A DNA stretch of 64,000 nt from Paenibacillus montaniterrae (GCF_018403185.1 NZ_BOSE01000005.1:323414-387413); one strand, 5' to 3'; shown: positions 25,289 to 34,661, counted from the first letter of the stretch. The notes: generated by a model from the sequence alone, not told the origin. Numbers and translations are program-made.

Positions 25289-25912
25289 CTAAGCCGTAAA
25301 CAAAGCCCATAAGCCATACCCGACAATAATGACGCCGGACAGCCGGTTGATCCATAGCAAACCGCCCGGCTTCAGCTTTTTCCGAAAGAGTGATGCCGCA
25401 GAAGAAAGGAACAGCCACCAAAGCAATGAACCGCTGAACACACCTCCTACTAATAGCAGAGCAGGACCAGCCAATTGTTGCTCCACAGCTATCCCTGCTC
25501 CGGCAATAATGCCTGCAAAGGCCAATATCGTCATTGGGTTTGTTAACGTAATTGCAAGTACGGAAGCGTAAGCGGCAAGCATTTTTTTCCGTGGAGCCTC
25601 TGCCTCTGCATTTGAATACAGATCAGCAGGTCGAGAACGCCATGTGCGCCAGCCCATCCAAAGCAGCAGCATGCCGCCACATAGCTGAAGCCACATCTGA
25701 TAGCCAATAAGCAGGTTTGTCAACCAGGCAAAGCCGAATGCGGCGATACAACCGTAAATCGCATCAGCTGTTGCCGCTCCCAGACCAGAAACAAATCCGT
25801 ACAACCCCCCCTGAGCCAACGAGCGCCGAATGCAAATGACTCCTACCGGACCTACTGGTGCTGCAATCGCAAAGCCAATAATTACTCCCTTGAGCAAAAT
25901 AGTCGCCGTCAT
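25289..25912 (-). CDS. LysE/RhtB-family exporter
   Basis: 207 residues with six membrane segments. The N-terminal signature GFAIAAPVGPVGVICIRRSL is diagnostic of LysE-type amino-acid and metabolite exporters. A second conserved stretch, ITLTNPMTILAFAGI, lies in the middle. ATG 25912 has GGAGG 5 bases upstream; ATG 25924 does not. A single gene with no adjacent regulator; substrate unknown. Confidence 0.88.
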   Translation of the reverse strand: MTATILLKGVIIGFAIAAPVGPVGVICIRRSLAQGGLYGFVSGLGAATADAIYGCIAAFGFAWLTNLLIGYQMWLQLCGGMLLLWMGWRTWRSRPADLYSNAEAEAPRKKMLAAYASVLAITLTNPMTILAFAGIIAGAGIAVEQQLAGPALLLVGGVFSGSLLWWLFLSSAASLFRKKLKPGGLLWINRLSGVIIVGYGLWALFTA

Positions 25913-25985
25913 CAGGACCTCCATTTATATAAATTTGATCGTTTGCCTATAATCTCATGAATATGTGCCAAAGATTGACTGCAAA

Positions 25986-27377
25986 TTAGGCTTCAACTCG
26001 TTCTGCTACGTTCTCCTTCTCGTGCTCGTACCAGATCAAGCGGGAGCTTGGGCTCGACTCAACGGCGGAAAATTCCAATTCGGTTGCCGTTTGCTGCTCA
26101 TAGAAACGTACGCTGCTAATTGGCAGCAGCGATAATACCATGCCATTGTCCAGCTTCATATAAAGTTGGTCTTGCTCTACATATACCTCCGCAATCAGCG
26201 ACTTGCCCTGTTCAAGCGAAAAACGATACTTACCAAGAAACGGTTCATATTCTTCCGGCGCAAGAGGGACAATTTTGGGAAGCGCCACTTGTCGAGGCAG
26301 TTCAAACTGCTCGCCTGCAAGGATCTGTTCAATACTTTGAATCACCTGCTCGGTATAGGCATATTCCCGCTCTCCATTTTGCAGTAGGATTAGCGTTGCA
26401 TCATGGTCGACATAGCGTTTAAACATTGTTGCATATCCCGGCCATCCGCCGCTATGCCATATAACTTTGCCAAGCTGATTATGCTGCTCAGTCAGCCATC
26501 CAAAGCCGTAGTCAAAGGTTTCACCGTTATTCAGCACCACCGGGCCAAACATCGCCTCACGCAGCTGTGAGCTTATAAACTCGTCATCATAAAGCGCGCG
26601 ATCCAGACGCAGCAGATCCCCTGCCGTGCTGTTCACCATTCCATCTCCCTGCAAGCCATCCAAATAATAGACATAGTTCAGCTCCGCCACTTCGTCAGGC
26701 AGCACATAACCACCACGCTCCAATCGATAGACATAGCCCCAGGCATAGTCCTTCGGGACTAAGTCTGGATCAACCCGTCGATTGTATACCAGTGATCGTG
26801 TCATGCCAAGCGGTTGAAAAAGCTGCTCGGACAGAAAATCCGCGTATGACTGACCACTAATTCGCTCAACTAAAATAGCTAGCAAAACATAACCGGTATT
26901 GCTATACATCCAGCTATCATTAGGCGCAAATAATGATTCAGGTCGATGAGTAGCGAGCATCTGCAGTACATCTTCATTGGTAGCAATTATCGCAGGATCC
27001 CACTTCTTGGCGAACAGTTCCATATAGTCCGGCAAACCTGATGTATGGGTCAACAAGTGGCGCACCGTAATACCCGGATATGGCAATTCAGGCAGCCATC
27101 TGGAAACCGGATCATCCCACTGCAGTTTGCCAAGCTGCTGCAAGCGGACGATGGCCAGTGCCGTAATCGGCTTGGATACGGATGCTAGCTCAAACATTGA
27201 ATCAGTGGTAAGCGGACGTACGCCCTCCTTGCTAAATTCCGCATTCCCTATCGCTTCACTAAGCAGAGGCTTGCCCTGTTCGGCGACCAGGATCACCCCA
27301 TTAAAAGCTGCCTGTTCTCTTACATGTCCTATTAGTTCCGACAATTGTGCGATTCGTTCCTTCTTTGCTGCTATCAT
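25986..27377 (-). CDS. Serine hydrolase of the beta-lactamase/DD-peptidase (class C) family
   Basis: 463 residues. The catalytic SxxK is Ser66-Val-Ser-Lys69, followed by YSNTGY (the Tyr of YxN) and the HSGGWPGY motif in place of KTG. These are the three active-site signatures of the PbpE/EstB-like S12 family. A C-terminal lipocalin-like domain follows (about 360-463). There is no signal peptide, so it is probably cytosolic. ATG 27377 follows GGAGG by 7 bases. The upstream MarR gene ends 74 bases before it, so both likely share one MarR-controlled transcript. Substrate unknown; an esterase or peptidase role is possible. Confidence 0.85.
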   Translation of the reverse strand: MIAAKKERIAQLSELIGHVREQAAFNGVILVAEQGKPLLSEAIGNAEFSKEGVRPLTTDSMFELASVSKPITALAIVRLQQLGKLQWDDPVSRWLPELPYPGITVRHLLTHTSGLPDYMELFAKKWDPAIIATNEDVLQMLATHRPESLFAPNDSWMYSNTGYVLLAILVERISGQSYADFLSEQLFQPLGMTRSLVYNRRVDPDLVPKDYAWGYVYRLERGGYVLPDEVAELNYVYYLDGLQGDGMVNSTAGDLLRLDRALYDDEFISSQLREAMFGPVVLNNGETFDYGFGWLTEQHNQLGKVIWHSGGWPGYATMFKRYVDHDATLILLQNGEREYAYTEQVIQSIEQILAGEQFELPRQVALPKIVPLAPEEYEPFLGKYRFSLEQGKSLIAEVYVEQDQLYMKLDNGMVLSLLPISSVRFYEQQTATELEFSAVESSPSSRLIWYEHEKENVAERVEA

Positions 27378-27451
27378 TTCCGTTCCTCCTTTATTCAACA
27401 ATCGAAGCAAAGAGCAAGATATATTCCAATAGTCTCATTGTAAGCTCTCCC

Positions 27452-27916
27452 CTATAGATCAGCTGATTGCCTGTTCGCTCTTTCCGAAATAATAATCTCT
27501 TTAAACTGCGTCATGATGCGTTTCAAATGCTGTAAGTCTTCCCAAGGGAGCTTAGCGTAGAAACGTTCAATAATAGACAATTCAATTTGGCGATTAAGGT
27601 TCAAGTAATCAATTCCTGCTTGGTCCAATTCAACAAAAATTTCGCGACGGCTATCCGGATTGATATAGCGGCGGATAAATTGCTTCTTCTCCAGCTTGTT
27701 TAGCATTTGACTGACGGCACTGGGGGTAATATTTAGCAATTCGGCTAATTCACCCGTTAGTATACGTCCTTTCTCCTCCAGATGATTCAATGTAATCAGT
27801 TGCTTCTCTGAAATTGAATCGTCGAGCAAGGCAGCGTATTCTTGATTAAGCATCGCATGACAGTCGTATTCAATTTGGTTCAATTCAAGCAGAAATGAAA
27901 TTCGTTCATCATTCAT
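27452..27916 (-). CDS. MarR family regulator
   Basis: 154 residues with a central winged helix: GRILTGELAELLNITPSAVSQMLNKLEKK and a wing with NPDSRREIFVEL. Flanking helices give the usual MarR dimer. A perfect 11-base inverted repeat overlaps its own -10 box, so autorepression is very likely, along with control of the serine hydrolase downstream. The ligand is unknown. Confidence 0.9.
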   Translation of the reverse strand: MNDERISFLLELNQIEYDCHAMLNQEYAALLDDSISEKQLITLNHLEEKGRILTGELAELLNITPSAVSQMLNKLEKKQFIRRYINPDSRREIFVELDQAGIDYLNLNRQIELSIIERFYAKLPWEDLQHLKRIMTQFKEIIISERANRQSADL

Positions 27917-27926
27917 TTTATCATCC

Positions 27927-27976
27927 TTAATATTTAATTATGCTTAAATATTAATAAAGTCTTAGTATTCTGTCAA
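27927..27976 (-). promoter_or_regulatory. MarR promoter with overlapping operator
   Basis: TTGACA (27976-27971), 17-base spacer, TAATAT (27953-27948). The operator TTAATATTTAA (27927-27937) and TTAAATATTAA (27944-27954), six bases apart, covers the -10 box. Confidence 0.8.
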
Positions 27977-28004
27977 GATGCGGAAACAACGCCCGCAAAA
28001 TTGA

Positions 28005-28394
28005 TCACTTTCTTCCCTTTTCTTTTCTCGCATATATAAACTCAACCATCGGCAATATGATCATAGAAAAGCCTAGCAGCGCCAAGAGCAAAATATTCGT
28101 GGTACGGTGCATTAACATGTCCACGGCCATAGCGACAAGGATGAAAATTGTTAGTAGAAAATAGCTAAGCTTGTAGCTCTGTGCAGTAGTATTTGGATCT
28201 AGCTCCTCATCCTGTTGTGCCCCTTCTTCGCCGCGCCATGTCATCGTTGTGAAATATGTCATCCATAAAGAACTGATCGCAATCACCTCGTTCAGCCCCA
28301 CCTCTCGGTCGGTGCTAATTTTGTAAATGGCCAACAGGATGACGGCCCAGGACGCTATCATCAAAATAATTGAGGCTGTTGTACGTAAACTCAT
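28005..28394 (-). CDS. Four-segment membrane protein, function unknown
   Basis: 129 residues with four hydrophobic helices (about 5-23, 35-52, 77-94, 98-118) and an acidic cytosolic loop (WRGEEGAQQDEELDPNTTAQ). It overlaps the CPBP protease gene by four bases (ATGA), so the two are translationally coupled and may act together. No recognised family. The unit TetR, CPBP, this gene suggests a TetR-controlled membrane function. Confidence 0.65.
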   Translation of the reverse strand: MSLRTTASIILMIASWAVILLAIYKISTDREVGLNEVIAISSLWMTYFTTMTWRGEEGAQQDEELDPNTTAQSYKLSYFLLTIFILVAMAVDMLMHRTTNILLLALLGFSMIILPMVEFIYARKEKGRK

Positions 28395-29167
28395 TGCACT
28401 TCCTCCTTGCCAGGCCGATTTCTGTACTTAAGCTCCCACGGATACCATATAATATGAAACAACATATGGACAACGATAGCCGCAATAATGCCATACTGCC
28501 AGAAAAGATAGCCGCATATGACTGAAACCCACAGATTGCCGAGCACCATTGAGGCGATCAAAAATGGTGAAGGAATGCAGCCCTTGGCTATATTACCAGG
28601 CAAATGAGCCAAGCCAAATAATACGCCGGTTGTAATGATAGAAATCCAGAATGCAGCTGATTGAGATGGCGTCACGAATAGAACCGCCCACATCGTTAAG
28701 CTAAGCAATCCCCAGCGGAAAATAATCTCCTCCGTAATTCCGCCAGAAGTAATTCGCGCTGCAAGTCCAAGCTGTTGCCTGGCTTGCTCGGAGGCCAGCA
28801 CGGAGGCTGTATCAATTCTGGGCCGAATAAAACAATAATAGCTCACAATCCATACCAAAGCGCAAATGATTCCGGCGATTATACCGATCCCCACTTGTTG
28901 AACCAGATTCGCTAGCTCCAATTCTCCGCGACTCAGTCCTTTCAGGAACGGGTCTGTAAGTCCAACCTTGCTGCCAAAATAAATCCCTGCTACTGCGGAC
29001 AAGCCGACGATAACGATGGTTTGCAGGACCATCATTATAAATAGAGTTCGTTTGGATAGCTGGTTATCAGGCTTGTCAAACAGATCACTCGCTGTATATT
29101 TGCTCATTAGCCATATGCCCGGCATGCAAAGTGCAACCAAGATCAACGCTAAAATAAAATGATCCAT
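28391..29167 (-). CDS. CPBP-family intramembrane metalloprotease
   Basis: 258 residues with about eight membrane segments. The three catalytic motifs are visible: Glu146-Glu147-x3-Arg151 in GGITEEIIFRWG, the His of FGLAHL, and the His pair in VVHMLFH. CPBP (Abi/CAAX-like) proteins cleave membrane substrates or give bacteriocin self-immunity. ATG 29167 follows GGGAG by 7 bases; the TTG at 29185 is weaker. It lies 50 bases after the TetR gene and overlaps the next membrane-protein gene. The substrate cannot be told. Confidence 0.85.
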   Translation of the reverse strand: MDHFILALILVALCMPGIWLMSKYTASDLFDKPDNQLSKRTLFIMMVLQTIVIVGLSAVAGIYFGSKVGLTDPFLKGLSRGELELANLVQQVGIGIIAGIICALVWIVSYYCFIRPRIDTASVLASEQARQQLGLAARITSGGITEEIIFRWGLLSLTMWAVLFVTPSQSAAFWISIITTGVLFGLAHLPGNIAKGCIPSPFLIASMVLGNLWVSVICGYLFWQYGIIAAIVVHMLFHIIWYPWELKYRNRPGKEEVQ

Positions 29168-29217
29168 TCCATCGCTCCCGATCAAATAATTTTTACTCTA
29201 ACTACAACTCTGACAAA

Positions 29218-29799
29218 TCACCGTGTGCTTAAGCCATCAAGCAGGATTTGAACGGCCTGTCTATAAATACGTTTATTTTCATGTTTATTATTCGTATAGT
29301 AGATTTTCCCAAGACCCTCCAACGTGCTGCTGACAATGAGAACTGCATCCTCAACGCTTATATTTTGAAGCTCCTTCTGCTCAATTCCTTTCATTATAAT
29401 GGAACGGCAAGCCTGCAAGGTTACTTCATTAATGGACGTGATCTTTGCCAGAATCTCCTCCGTAATGACCTGGCTTCTCGCAAATTCCTCCAGTGCTGTA
29501 GATAGCGGATTTTGAAAATCCTCTGCATAATGCTCTGCCAGCAAATATAACTGCTGCTTAGCAGATTGTTCAGCTTGCGTTAAGTGCACCCATTTGCTTT
29601 GCCATTGTCTGGCATCCTCCTCGATTACCTCTAACAGCAGCTGTTCCTTGCTCTGAAAATGATGGTACAGACTGCCCTTGCTAACGCTTGCCGCCTTGCA
29701 AATATCATTTACACTTACGGCATTGTAGCCTTTTTCCATAAAAAGCTGCCCAGCCTGCTCCATAATCATTTGCTTCGTTTCACCGTGTTTTCTGTTCAT
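29218..29799 (-). CDS. TetR/AcrR family regulator of the CPBP unit
   Basis: 193 residues. N-terminal helix-turn-helix: EQAGQLFMEKGYNAVSVNDI followed by SVSKGSLYHHFQSKEQLL, very typical of TetR. The rest is helical ligand domain. A palindromic CCGACCGGTCGG operator lies 16 bases upstream of the start, so it probably represses its own operon (TetR, CPBP protease, membrane protein). Divergent from the VOC gene. Confidence 0.9.
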   Translation of the reverse strand: MNRKHGETKQMIMEQAGQLFMEKGYNAVSVNDICKAASVSKGSLYHHFQSKEQLLLEVIEEDARQWQSKWVHLTQAEQSAKQQLYLLAEHYAEDFQNPLSTALEEFARSQVITEEILAKITSINEVTLQACRSIIMKGIEQKELQNISVEDAVLIVSSTLEGLGKIYYTNNKHENKRIYRQAVQILLDGLSTR

Positions 29800-29814
29800 A
29801 GCCTCACCTCCAAT

Positions 29815-29826
29815 CCGACCGGTCGG
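29815..29826. promoter_or_regulatory. TetR operator CCGACCGGTCGG
   Basis: Perfect 12-base palindrome flanked by TAGA/ATTG, the GACCGACCGGTC type common to TetR repressors, upstream of the TetR start. Confidence 0.7.
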
Positions 29827-29929
29827 TCTAATTATATCATAGTGACAACCAAAGTCTAGTTCTTTTTTCCATATCTTATGTTATATTAATTGGTAAGTGT
29901 AAAATTTAGCAAATATAGGAGGGGTATGA

Positions 29930-30343
29930 ATGAGGCGTACGGAATTTCAATTAAAAGGTATTGCACAAATTTCAATTCGTGTACATAACATGGAAGCCGC
30001 TGTTCAATTTTATCGGGATATTTTGGGGCTGAAGCTCTTGTTTCAAGTACCTAACATGACTTTTTTTGAATGTAATGGGGTGCAAATTGTGTTGAGCATT
30101 GCGGAGAGTGCCCAATTTGATCATCCCAGCTCTGTATTTTATTTTAATGTAGATGATATTCACGCTGCTTATGAACTATTAGTAGAGAAGCAAGTGCAGT
30201 TTTTGGACAAGCCTCATAAAGTTGTCGAGACAGGACATTCGGAAACGTGGATGACTTTCTTTTATGATCCAGATCAAAATGTACACGCATTAATGTGTGA
30301 AATTCCTACTTTGCTTGATGAAGCCGGTCAGCCTCACAAGTAA
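29930..30343 (+). CDS. VOC (glyoxalase/bleomycin-resistance fold) protein
   Basis: 137 residues: two beta-alpha-beta-beta-beta modules, the first with IAQISIRVHNMEAAVQFYRD and GLKLLFQVPNMTFFECN, the second with VFYFNVDDIHAAYELL and MTFFYDPDQNVHALM. VOC proteins bind a metal and act on small molecules (dioxygenase, glyoxalase or resistance roles). ATG 29930 is 7 bases after AGGAGG. Single gene; reaction unknown. Confidence 0.85.
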   Translation: MRRTEFQLKGIAQISIRVHNMEAAVQFYRDILGLKLLFQVPNMTFFECNGVQIVLSIAESAQFDHPSSVFYFNVDDIHAAYELLVEKQVQFLDKPHKVVETGHSETWMTFFYDPDQNVHALMCEIPTLLDEAGQPHK

Positions 30344-30395
30344 TCTTAAAGGCTTGCTTCATCAATTGGCGCGTGTAATACATCAAGGTGCTTTC

Positions 30396-30433
30396 GGGAA
30401 TTGGAGACACAGTAAGCTCTGCTTCCAATTCCC
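30396..30433. terminator. Hairpin between the VOC and lipoprotein genes
   Basis: GGGAATTGGA pairs with TCCAATTCCC (10 bp) between two convergent genes; no strong U-tract. Confidence 0.5.
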
Positions 30434-30490
30434 TCACTCTTAGCTCATAATTTTCCGCTAGAAATTAAAACCGTAATTGTATACACCATA

Positions 30491-31474
30491 TTACTGCAAA
30501 CCTTCTCGTTCTGGCTGTGGTGATGTTGCATGAATTTGCAGCAAATAATCACCTTGATCCGTCATCAATAAGTTTATACGAAGTCCGCTACGGTCCAGCC
30601 CCTCCCATATCATATGCTCTCCCTGCTCTGAGGAACGAGCTGCTTGATCCAACACTGCCAAATTGTTCGTCCTTGGCTCTGACAAACCGTTAGTTAAAAG
30701 GGCTTTCAATTCTTTGCCCATCTCAACAAAATATTGCTCATCAGAGGTAACAAACCAGTATTCCCCTGACACCAATTGATCATCTTGAAAATTATAAATG
30801 ACCGTTTGCTCTACTTCGGCATCCAAGTCAAGAGCCCCTTCAACAATAATTCTATTCGTCTCCTCTGACTGGATAGCTCCCTGCACTTGTTGATCGATTA
30901 CTTCTTGTTTAGATATTAGCCAAGGCAGATTCTCGAACAGAAATGAACCATCTTTGCTAGTCTTTTCTAAAAGTTGGCTCAAGCTTCCATCATTTACAAA
31001 GGAAAATTTGTGGATCTTAAGAGAAGTCAAAACTGTTTCTGTTTCTATATCCACAATCTGAATTTCAATAGCATTACTGTTCTCATCTTGAAAATTAATG
31101 AAATCACCTTTTTCCGTAGATATCTGTAAATTATCTCCCCCTTGATACGTATCTCCCGATTCCAGCTTTATTCCTTCTCCTCCCAATTCTTTATACGAGG
31201 AATATTCTTTGAATCCTAATAAATCATGTAGAGTTTGTCCATGAATCACATAATTAACATAAAAGGGACCTATACTTTCCTTAGTCTGATTGGTAATTCG
31301 ATATTCGATACTAAGCAAATTTTCATTTTGATTACTAAGCTCCACAAAATGGATCTTTGTGGTTTGCTCATCGATTACAATATTGCTGCTATCCGTATTA
31401 TCGTTTGCGGCGCTTTTACCGCAACCTGCTATAGTGATAAGTGCAACTACTATTAAAAAGATTCTCTTTAACAT
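30491..31474 (-). CDS. Secreted lipoprotein, function unknown
   Basis: 327 residues. Signal peptide with lipobox ITIAGC (Cys18), then a Ser/Asn/Asp linker. The first half looks like an immunoglobulin-like beta domain (IEYRITNQTKESIGPFYVNYVI). The second half has alternating beta strands (EQTVIYNFQDDQLVSGEYWFV). No enzyme motif is seen. Stand-alone gene beside a MITE-like element. Confidence 0.7.
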   Translation of the reverse strand: MLKRIFLIVVALITIAGCGKSAANDNTDSSNIVIDEQTTKIHFVELSNQNENLLSIEYRITNQTKESIGPFYVNYVIHGQTLHDLLGFKEYSSYKELGGEGIKLESGDTYQGGDNLQISTEKGDFINFQDENSNAIEIQIVDIETETVLTSLKIHKFSFVNDGSLSQLLEKTSKDGSFLFENLPWLISKQEVIDQQVQGAIQSEETNRIIVEGALDLDAEVEQTVIYNFQDDQLVSGEYWFVTSDEQYFVEMGKELKALLTNGLSEPRTNNLAVLDQAARSSEQGEHMIWEGLDRSGLRINLLMTDQGDYLLQIHATSPQPEREGLQ

Positions 31475-31637
31475 GAATTCTACCTCCCATCAAAGTAAAT
31501 AGAACCATTCCTTCGCCCTTCCCCAAAAAATCCAAAATGAGGATGTTCTCTCAATTTTAAGCATAAAAATCAAGGATGTAAATAACTTATCGACTTTACA
31601 ATGCGAATGACTGGCACTCTTCTAAATTTTGATGAGT

Positions 31638-31802
31638 TAGGGCGTGTATGCAAACCCGCTTAGGGGCATCTTACACCACCTGTTCGCCCCCTGCTGCGTT
31701 GCCTTTCCTTGACGTACACCCGGTACGCCTTCGAAAAAGCGCCTTGCATGGAACGAACATTCGGCATAATCTGCTCCCTTCTGAGTTTGCATACACGCCC
31801 TA
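31638..31802. mobile_element. 165-base MITE-like element
   Basis: Perfect 18-base terminal inverted repeats, TAGGGCGTGTATGCAAAC (31638-31655) and its complement (31785-31802), enclose GC-rich, non-coding DNA. It ends 8 bases before the truncated lspA gene. The length and the lack of a coding sequence fit a non-autonomous element; the transposase partner is unknown. Confidence 0.75.
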
Positions 31803-31810
31803 GTAGGAAT

Positions 31811-32059
31811 TCAAGAAGTTGTAGAAGCATTTGAGGATGATTCCTTCAAAGATTGAAGTAGCACAATCATGACACCAATACATAAGAAGGAATCAGCTAC
31901 ATTAAATACTGGGAAGTTGATAACATGAATGTTGATCATATCCACAACTTCCCCTTTAGACACTCGATCGATATAATTGCCCAATGCTCCGCCTAATATA
32001 AGAGCCAAACCATAGGGCAATATCGTCTTCTCGCGGTGTGCATAAGGTAAATAGAGCAC
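31811..32059 (-). pseudogene. lspA: 5'-truncated signal peptidase II gene (lspA fragment)
   Basis: 82 codons matching only the C-terminal half of LspA: LILGGALGNYIDRVSKGEVVDMI and FPVFNVADSFLCIGVM, with both catalytic Asp motifs (NxxD and FNxAD). A full LspA is about 155-165 residues; the N-terminal membrane part with the NTGAAF-type motif is missing. The break lies between 32060 and the histidine kinase stop at 32095. A MITE-like element borders the 3' end. It is almost certainly non-functional for prolipoprotein cleavage, and another lspA must exist elsewhere. Confidence 0.8.
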
Positions 32060-32094
32060 AATTCCCGATTTTCATGTAAGTCGACACAAGGATG

Positions 32095-33162
32095 CTATTT
32101 AATAATCGGCAAAGTCAAATAAAACTCAGTACCGATCCCCTGTTTGCTCTGCACTCCAATACGTCCGCCATGCTTTTCTACAATTTGCTTGCATATTGCA
32201 AGGCCAAGCCCCGCTCCTCCAAATGCACGGGAGCGCGACTTTTCTCCTCGGTAAAAGCGTTCGAACAAGTGAGGGAGATCATCTTCTGAGATGCCGATTC
32301 CGCTATCTTTAATCATAATTCGAATCCAGTTTCCTTCTTCCTGTGCCGAAATAGTCATTTCAGCGGGACGACCGCCATATTTTTTGGCATTTTCGATTAT
32401 ATTTTCAAATACTTGTGCCATGCGATCACGATCGACTTGAATGAGTCTGGAAGGAAAAGGCCGCACGACAGTTAACTCAACACTCGAGTCTTCATGGAAT
32501 TCCAATTCAAATGGGGCTGCCATCGCTTCAAGGAACTCGCGACTGTCTGATTCCCGCAGCTCCATCGCTAATTGTCCAGATTCCAGTTGCGAAAATTGAA
32601 ACAAATCTTCGATCAAGCGGTCAAGCTGATCCGTTTTGTTTTTAATGACTGCAAGATATCGGGCGACCTTCTGCTCATCTCGAGCTATGCCATCCTGCAA
32701 ACCTTCGACATATCCGCGAATAGATGTAATCGGTGTTCGCAAGTCGTGGGAAATATTCGCCACCAGCTCATTGCGAGCCTGCTCATAAGCAGCTTGCTGA
32801 TCCAGCGATTCTTTTAGCCTTGCTCTCATGACATCGAAGGCCGAAATAAAATTGCCCATCTCGTCATTGTACCGGCTGCGAATTTCGACATCGAGGTTGC
32901 CATTCATAATTTGTTCCGAAGCATCATTCAGTTCTTTCAGCGGCAGAAGGATACGCCTTGTAATGAATCGTGCCAATAGGTAAGCACATAACACAAACGC
33001 AACTACCAGAAAACCAAGCACGAACATAAAGTTAATGCCAGTTGCCCCATTAGCTGAGTCTCCATGATTTTCTCGAACCCCGGATATGCTCATCAAAACA
33101 ACCGGAATGAAAATGATCCCGGTTAGCGATGCGATTAACTTGAAACGAATGCCGAGCTTCAT
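32095..33162 (-). CDS. Sensor histidine kinase (HAMP type)
   Basis: 355 residues: two membrane segments (about 10-28 and 44-66) with a very short outer loop, a HAMP linker (66-118), HisKA with the phospho-acceptor His139 in ANISHDLRTP, and HATPase with IENAKKYGG, DSGIGIS and FGGAGLGLA. The short sensor loop is typical of kinases that sense through a partner ABC transporter. It overlaps the response regulator gene by four bases, and ABC permease and ATPase genes precede it. It probably senses a cell-envelope-active peptide. Confidence 0.92.
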   Translation of the reverse strand: MKLGIRFKLIASLTGIIFIPVVLMSISGVRENHGDSANGATGINFMFVLGFLVVAFVLCAYLLARFITRRILLPLKELNDASEQIMNGNLDVEIRSRYNDEMGNFISAFDVMRARLKESLDQQAAYEQARNELVANISHDLRTPITSIRGYVEGLQDGIARDEQKVARYLAVIKNKTDQLDRLIEDLFQFSQLESGQLAMELRESDSREFLEAMAAPFELEFHEDSSVELTVVRPFPSRLIQVDRDRMAQVFENIIENAKKYGGRPAEMTISAQEEGNWIRIMIKDSGIGISEDDLPHLFERFYRGEKSRSRAFGGAGLGLAICKQIVEKHGGRIGVQSKQGIGTEFYLTLPIIK

Positions 33163-33857
33163 CGCGGACCACCGTCGAGCTTATAGCCGACTCCCCACAC
33201 CGTTTTGATCAGCGTTGGATTTGCAGGATCGACTTCGATTTTTTCCCGGATTTTCTTAATATGAACGGTTACAGTGTTTAAATCCCCATGCTCGTCGAAG
33301 CCCCATACATACCGGAAAATTTGTTCACGAGTTAATACCTGATTCGGGTGAAGAGCTAAATAACGCAGCACTTCAAATTCTCTGGCCGAGAGCGGGACAG
33401 GTTGATTTCGAACCGTAACTTCATAAGCTTTAACATTAAGCGCCAGCTCTTGATAGCGTATAATTTCAGCCGTCTCAGCAAGAGACGAAAGCTGATTTGC
33501 CCGACGGAGCTGTGCTTTGACCCGTGCAATCATCTCGCCCGGACTAAATGGTTTAACGACATAATCATCCGCGCCAATCCCTAGCCCGACAATTTTATCT
33601 ACATCGCTTTTCTTGGCGCTAAGCATGATGATCGGGATTGCTGACTGTGATCGGATTATGCGACATACTTCTATCCCGTCAAACCTCGGAAGCATAATGT
33701 CCAAAATCATCAATTGCGGCCTACATTCACTAAACAGCTGTATTGCCTCTTGTCCGTCACTGGCGACGATAACCTCGAAGCGTTCTGCCTCCAAATAGTC
33801 TTTTAACAATTCTGCAATTTCTTTCTCATCTTCCACGATTAATATTTTGTCAAACAA
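33159..33857 (-). CDS. OmpR/PhoB-family response regulator
   Basis: 232 residues: receiver domain with the acidic pocket VED and phospho-acceptor Asp53 (LMILDIMLP) plus Lys in VVKPFSP, and a C-terminal winged helix (REFEVLRYLALHPNQVLTRE ... TVTVHIKKIREKI). Partner of the kinase that overlaps its stop. Likely controls the ABC genes of the same operon. Confidence 0.93.
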   Translation of the reverse strand: MFDKILIVEDEKEIAELLKDYLEAERFEVIVASDGQEAIQLFSECRPQLMILDIMLPRFDGIEVCRIIRSQSAIPIIMLSAKKSDVDKIVGLGIGADDYVVKPFSPGEMIARVKAQLRRANQLSSLAETAEIIRYQELALNVKAYEVTVRNQPVPLSAREFEVLRYLALHPNQVLTREQIFRYVWGFDEHGDLNTVTVHIKKIREKIEVDPANPTLIKTVWGVGYKLDGGPR

Positions 33858-33873
33858 CGCGGGCTCACCCCAT

Positions 33874-34659
33874 TTACGTCAAAATATCTTTCTTCCTTAT
33901 CATCATAACACTACCTGTATATGAAACACTAAGATAGGTGAGAATGACGGTCAAGCCGCCCAGCAAATTGTGCGCTGCCGGGTCGTGCAAAGGAAGAAAT
34001 GGAAAGGCTCTTAGCTGATACCCGATAAACAAATGCTCGAGCTGCGAAATGCCCTCGAGCAACGGAGAAAGTACAATAAGCACAAGAGCCGTTCCGATGG
34101 AAGCGCCTGGATTCGACGTTACCAGGGCCACAAATATTACGATCATGCCAAACGCCAGATTAGGCGGTACAGATAGAAGAATCATATGCATCAAAAGCTG
34201 TACCCCTTCGCTAAATGAGTATATGACTTCGCCAACAGCAGTTCGATCTCCCCACCCAAAAGCTATCGTCCCGACAACGTAGGAAGAAAAAACTAAAAAT
34301 ATAAGCAGAACCATCATAACCGTAAACATCGACACGATTTTGGCGTGAAGCAGATCCAATCTGCTTATCGGGCAAAGAAGTGCTTTCTTGAGCGTACCGC
34401 TTCGATATTCCTCTGCAATGGAATCGGCGGCCAGAATTGCAACAAAAATAGCGATAAACAATGGGCCGTTATGAAGGATGAGCAGTGGAAATGATTGACC
34501 GTTGGGTCCAGTATCAGTAAAGCCGGATGCATCCCACTCATATTGAAAAACTGCCGATATTTCCACCGCAATTTGAATAAGCATAAACAGGTACAGCTTC
34601 TTCTGTCTAAACACTTTAAATAGTTCGAAATGGATTAGCTTACTCAAGCGAGGTCCCAC
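33874..34659 (-). CDS. ABC-2 permease, peptide-resistance (LanG/BcrB) type
   Basis: 261 residues with six membrane segments and the motif pattern EEYRSGTLKKALLCPISRLDLLHAKI seen in bacitracin and lantibiotic immunity permeases. It is similar to the adjacent permease at 34662, so the two probably form a heterodimer. Both start with NE/HFELFK-type cytosolic N-termini. Part of the ATPase-permease-permease-regulator-kinase operon. Confidence 0.85.
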   Translation of the reverse strand: MGPRLSKLIHFELFKVFRQKKLYLFMLIQIAVEISAVFQYEWDASGFTDTGPNGQSFPLLILHNGPLFIAIFVAILAADSIAEEYRSGTLKKALLCPISRLDLLHAKIVSMFTVMMVLLIFLVFSSYVVGTIAFGWGDRTAVGEVIYSFSEGVQLLMHMILLSVPPNLAFGMIVIFVALVTSNPGASIGTALVLIVLSPLLEGISQLEHLFIGYQLRAFPFLPLHDPAAHNLLGGLTVILTYLSVSYTGSVMMIRKKDILT

Positions 34660-34661
34660 CT

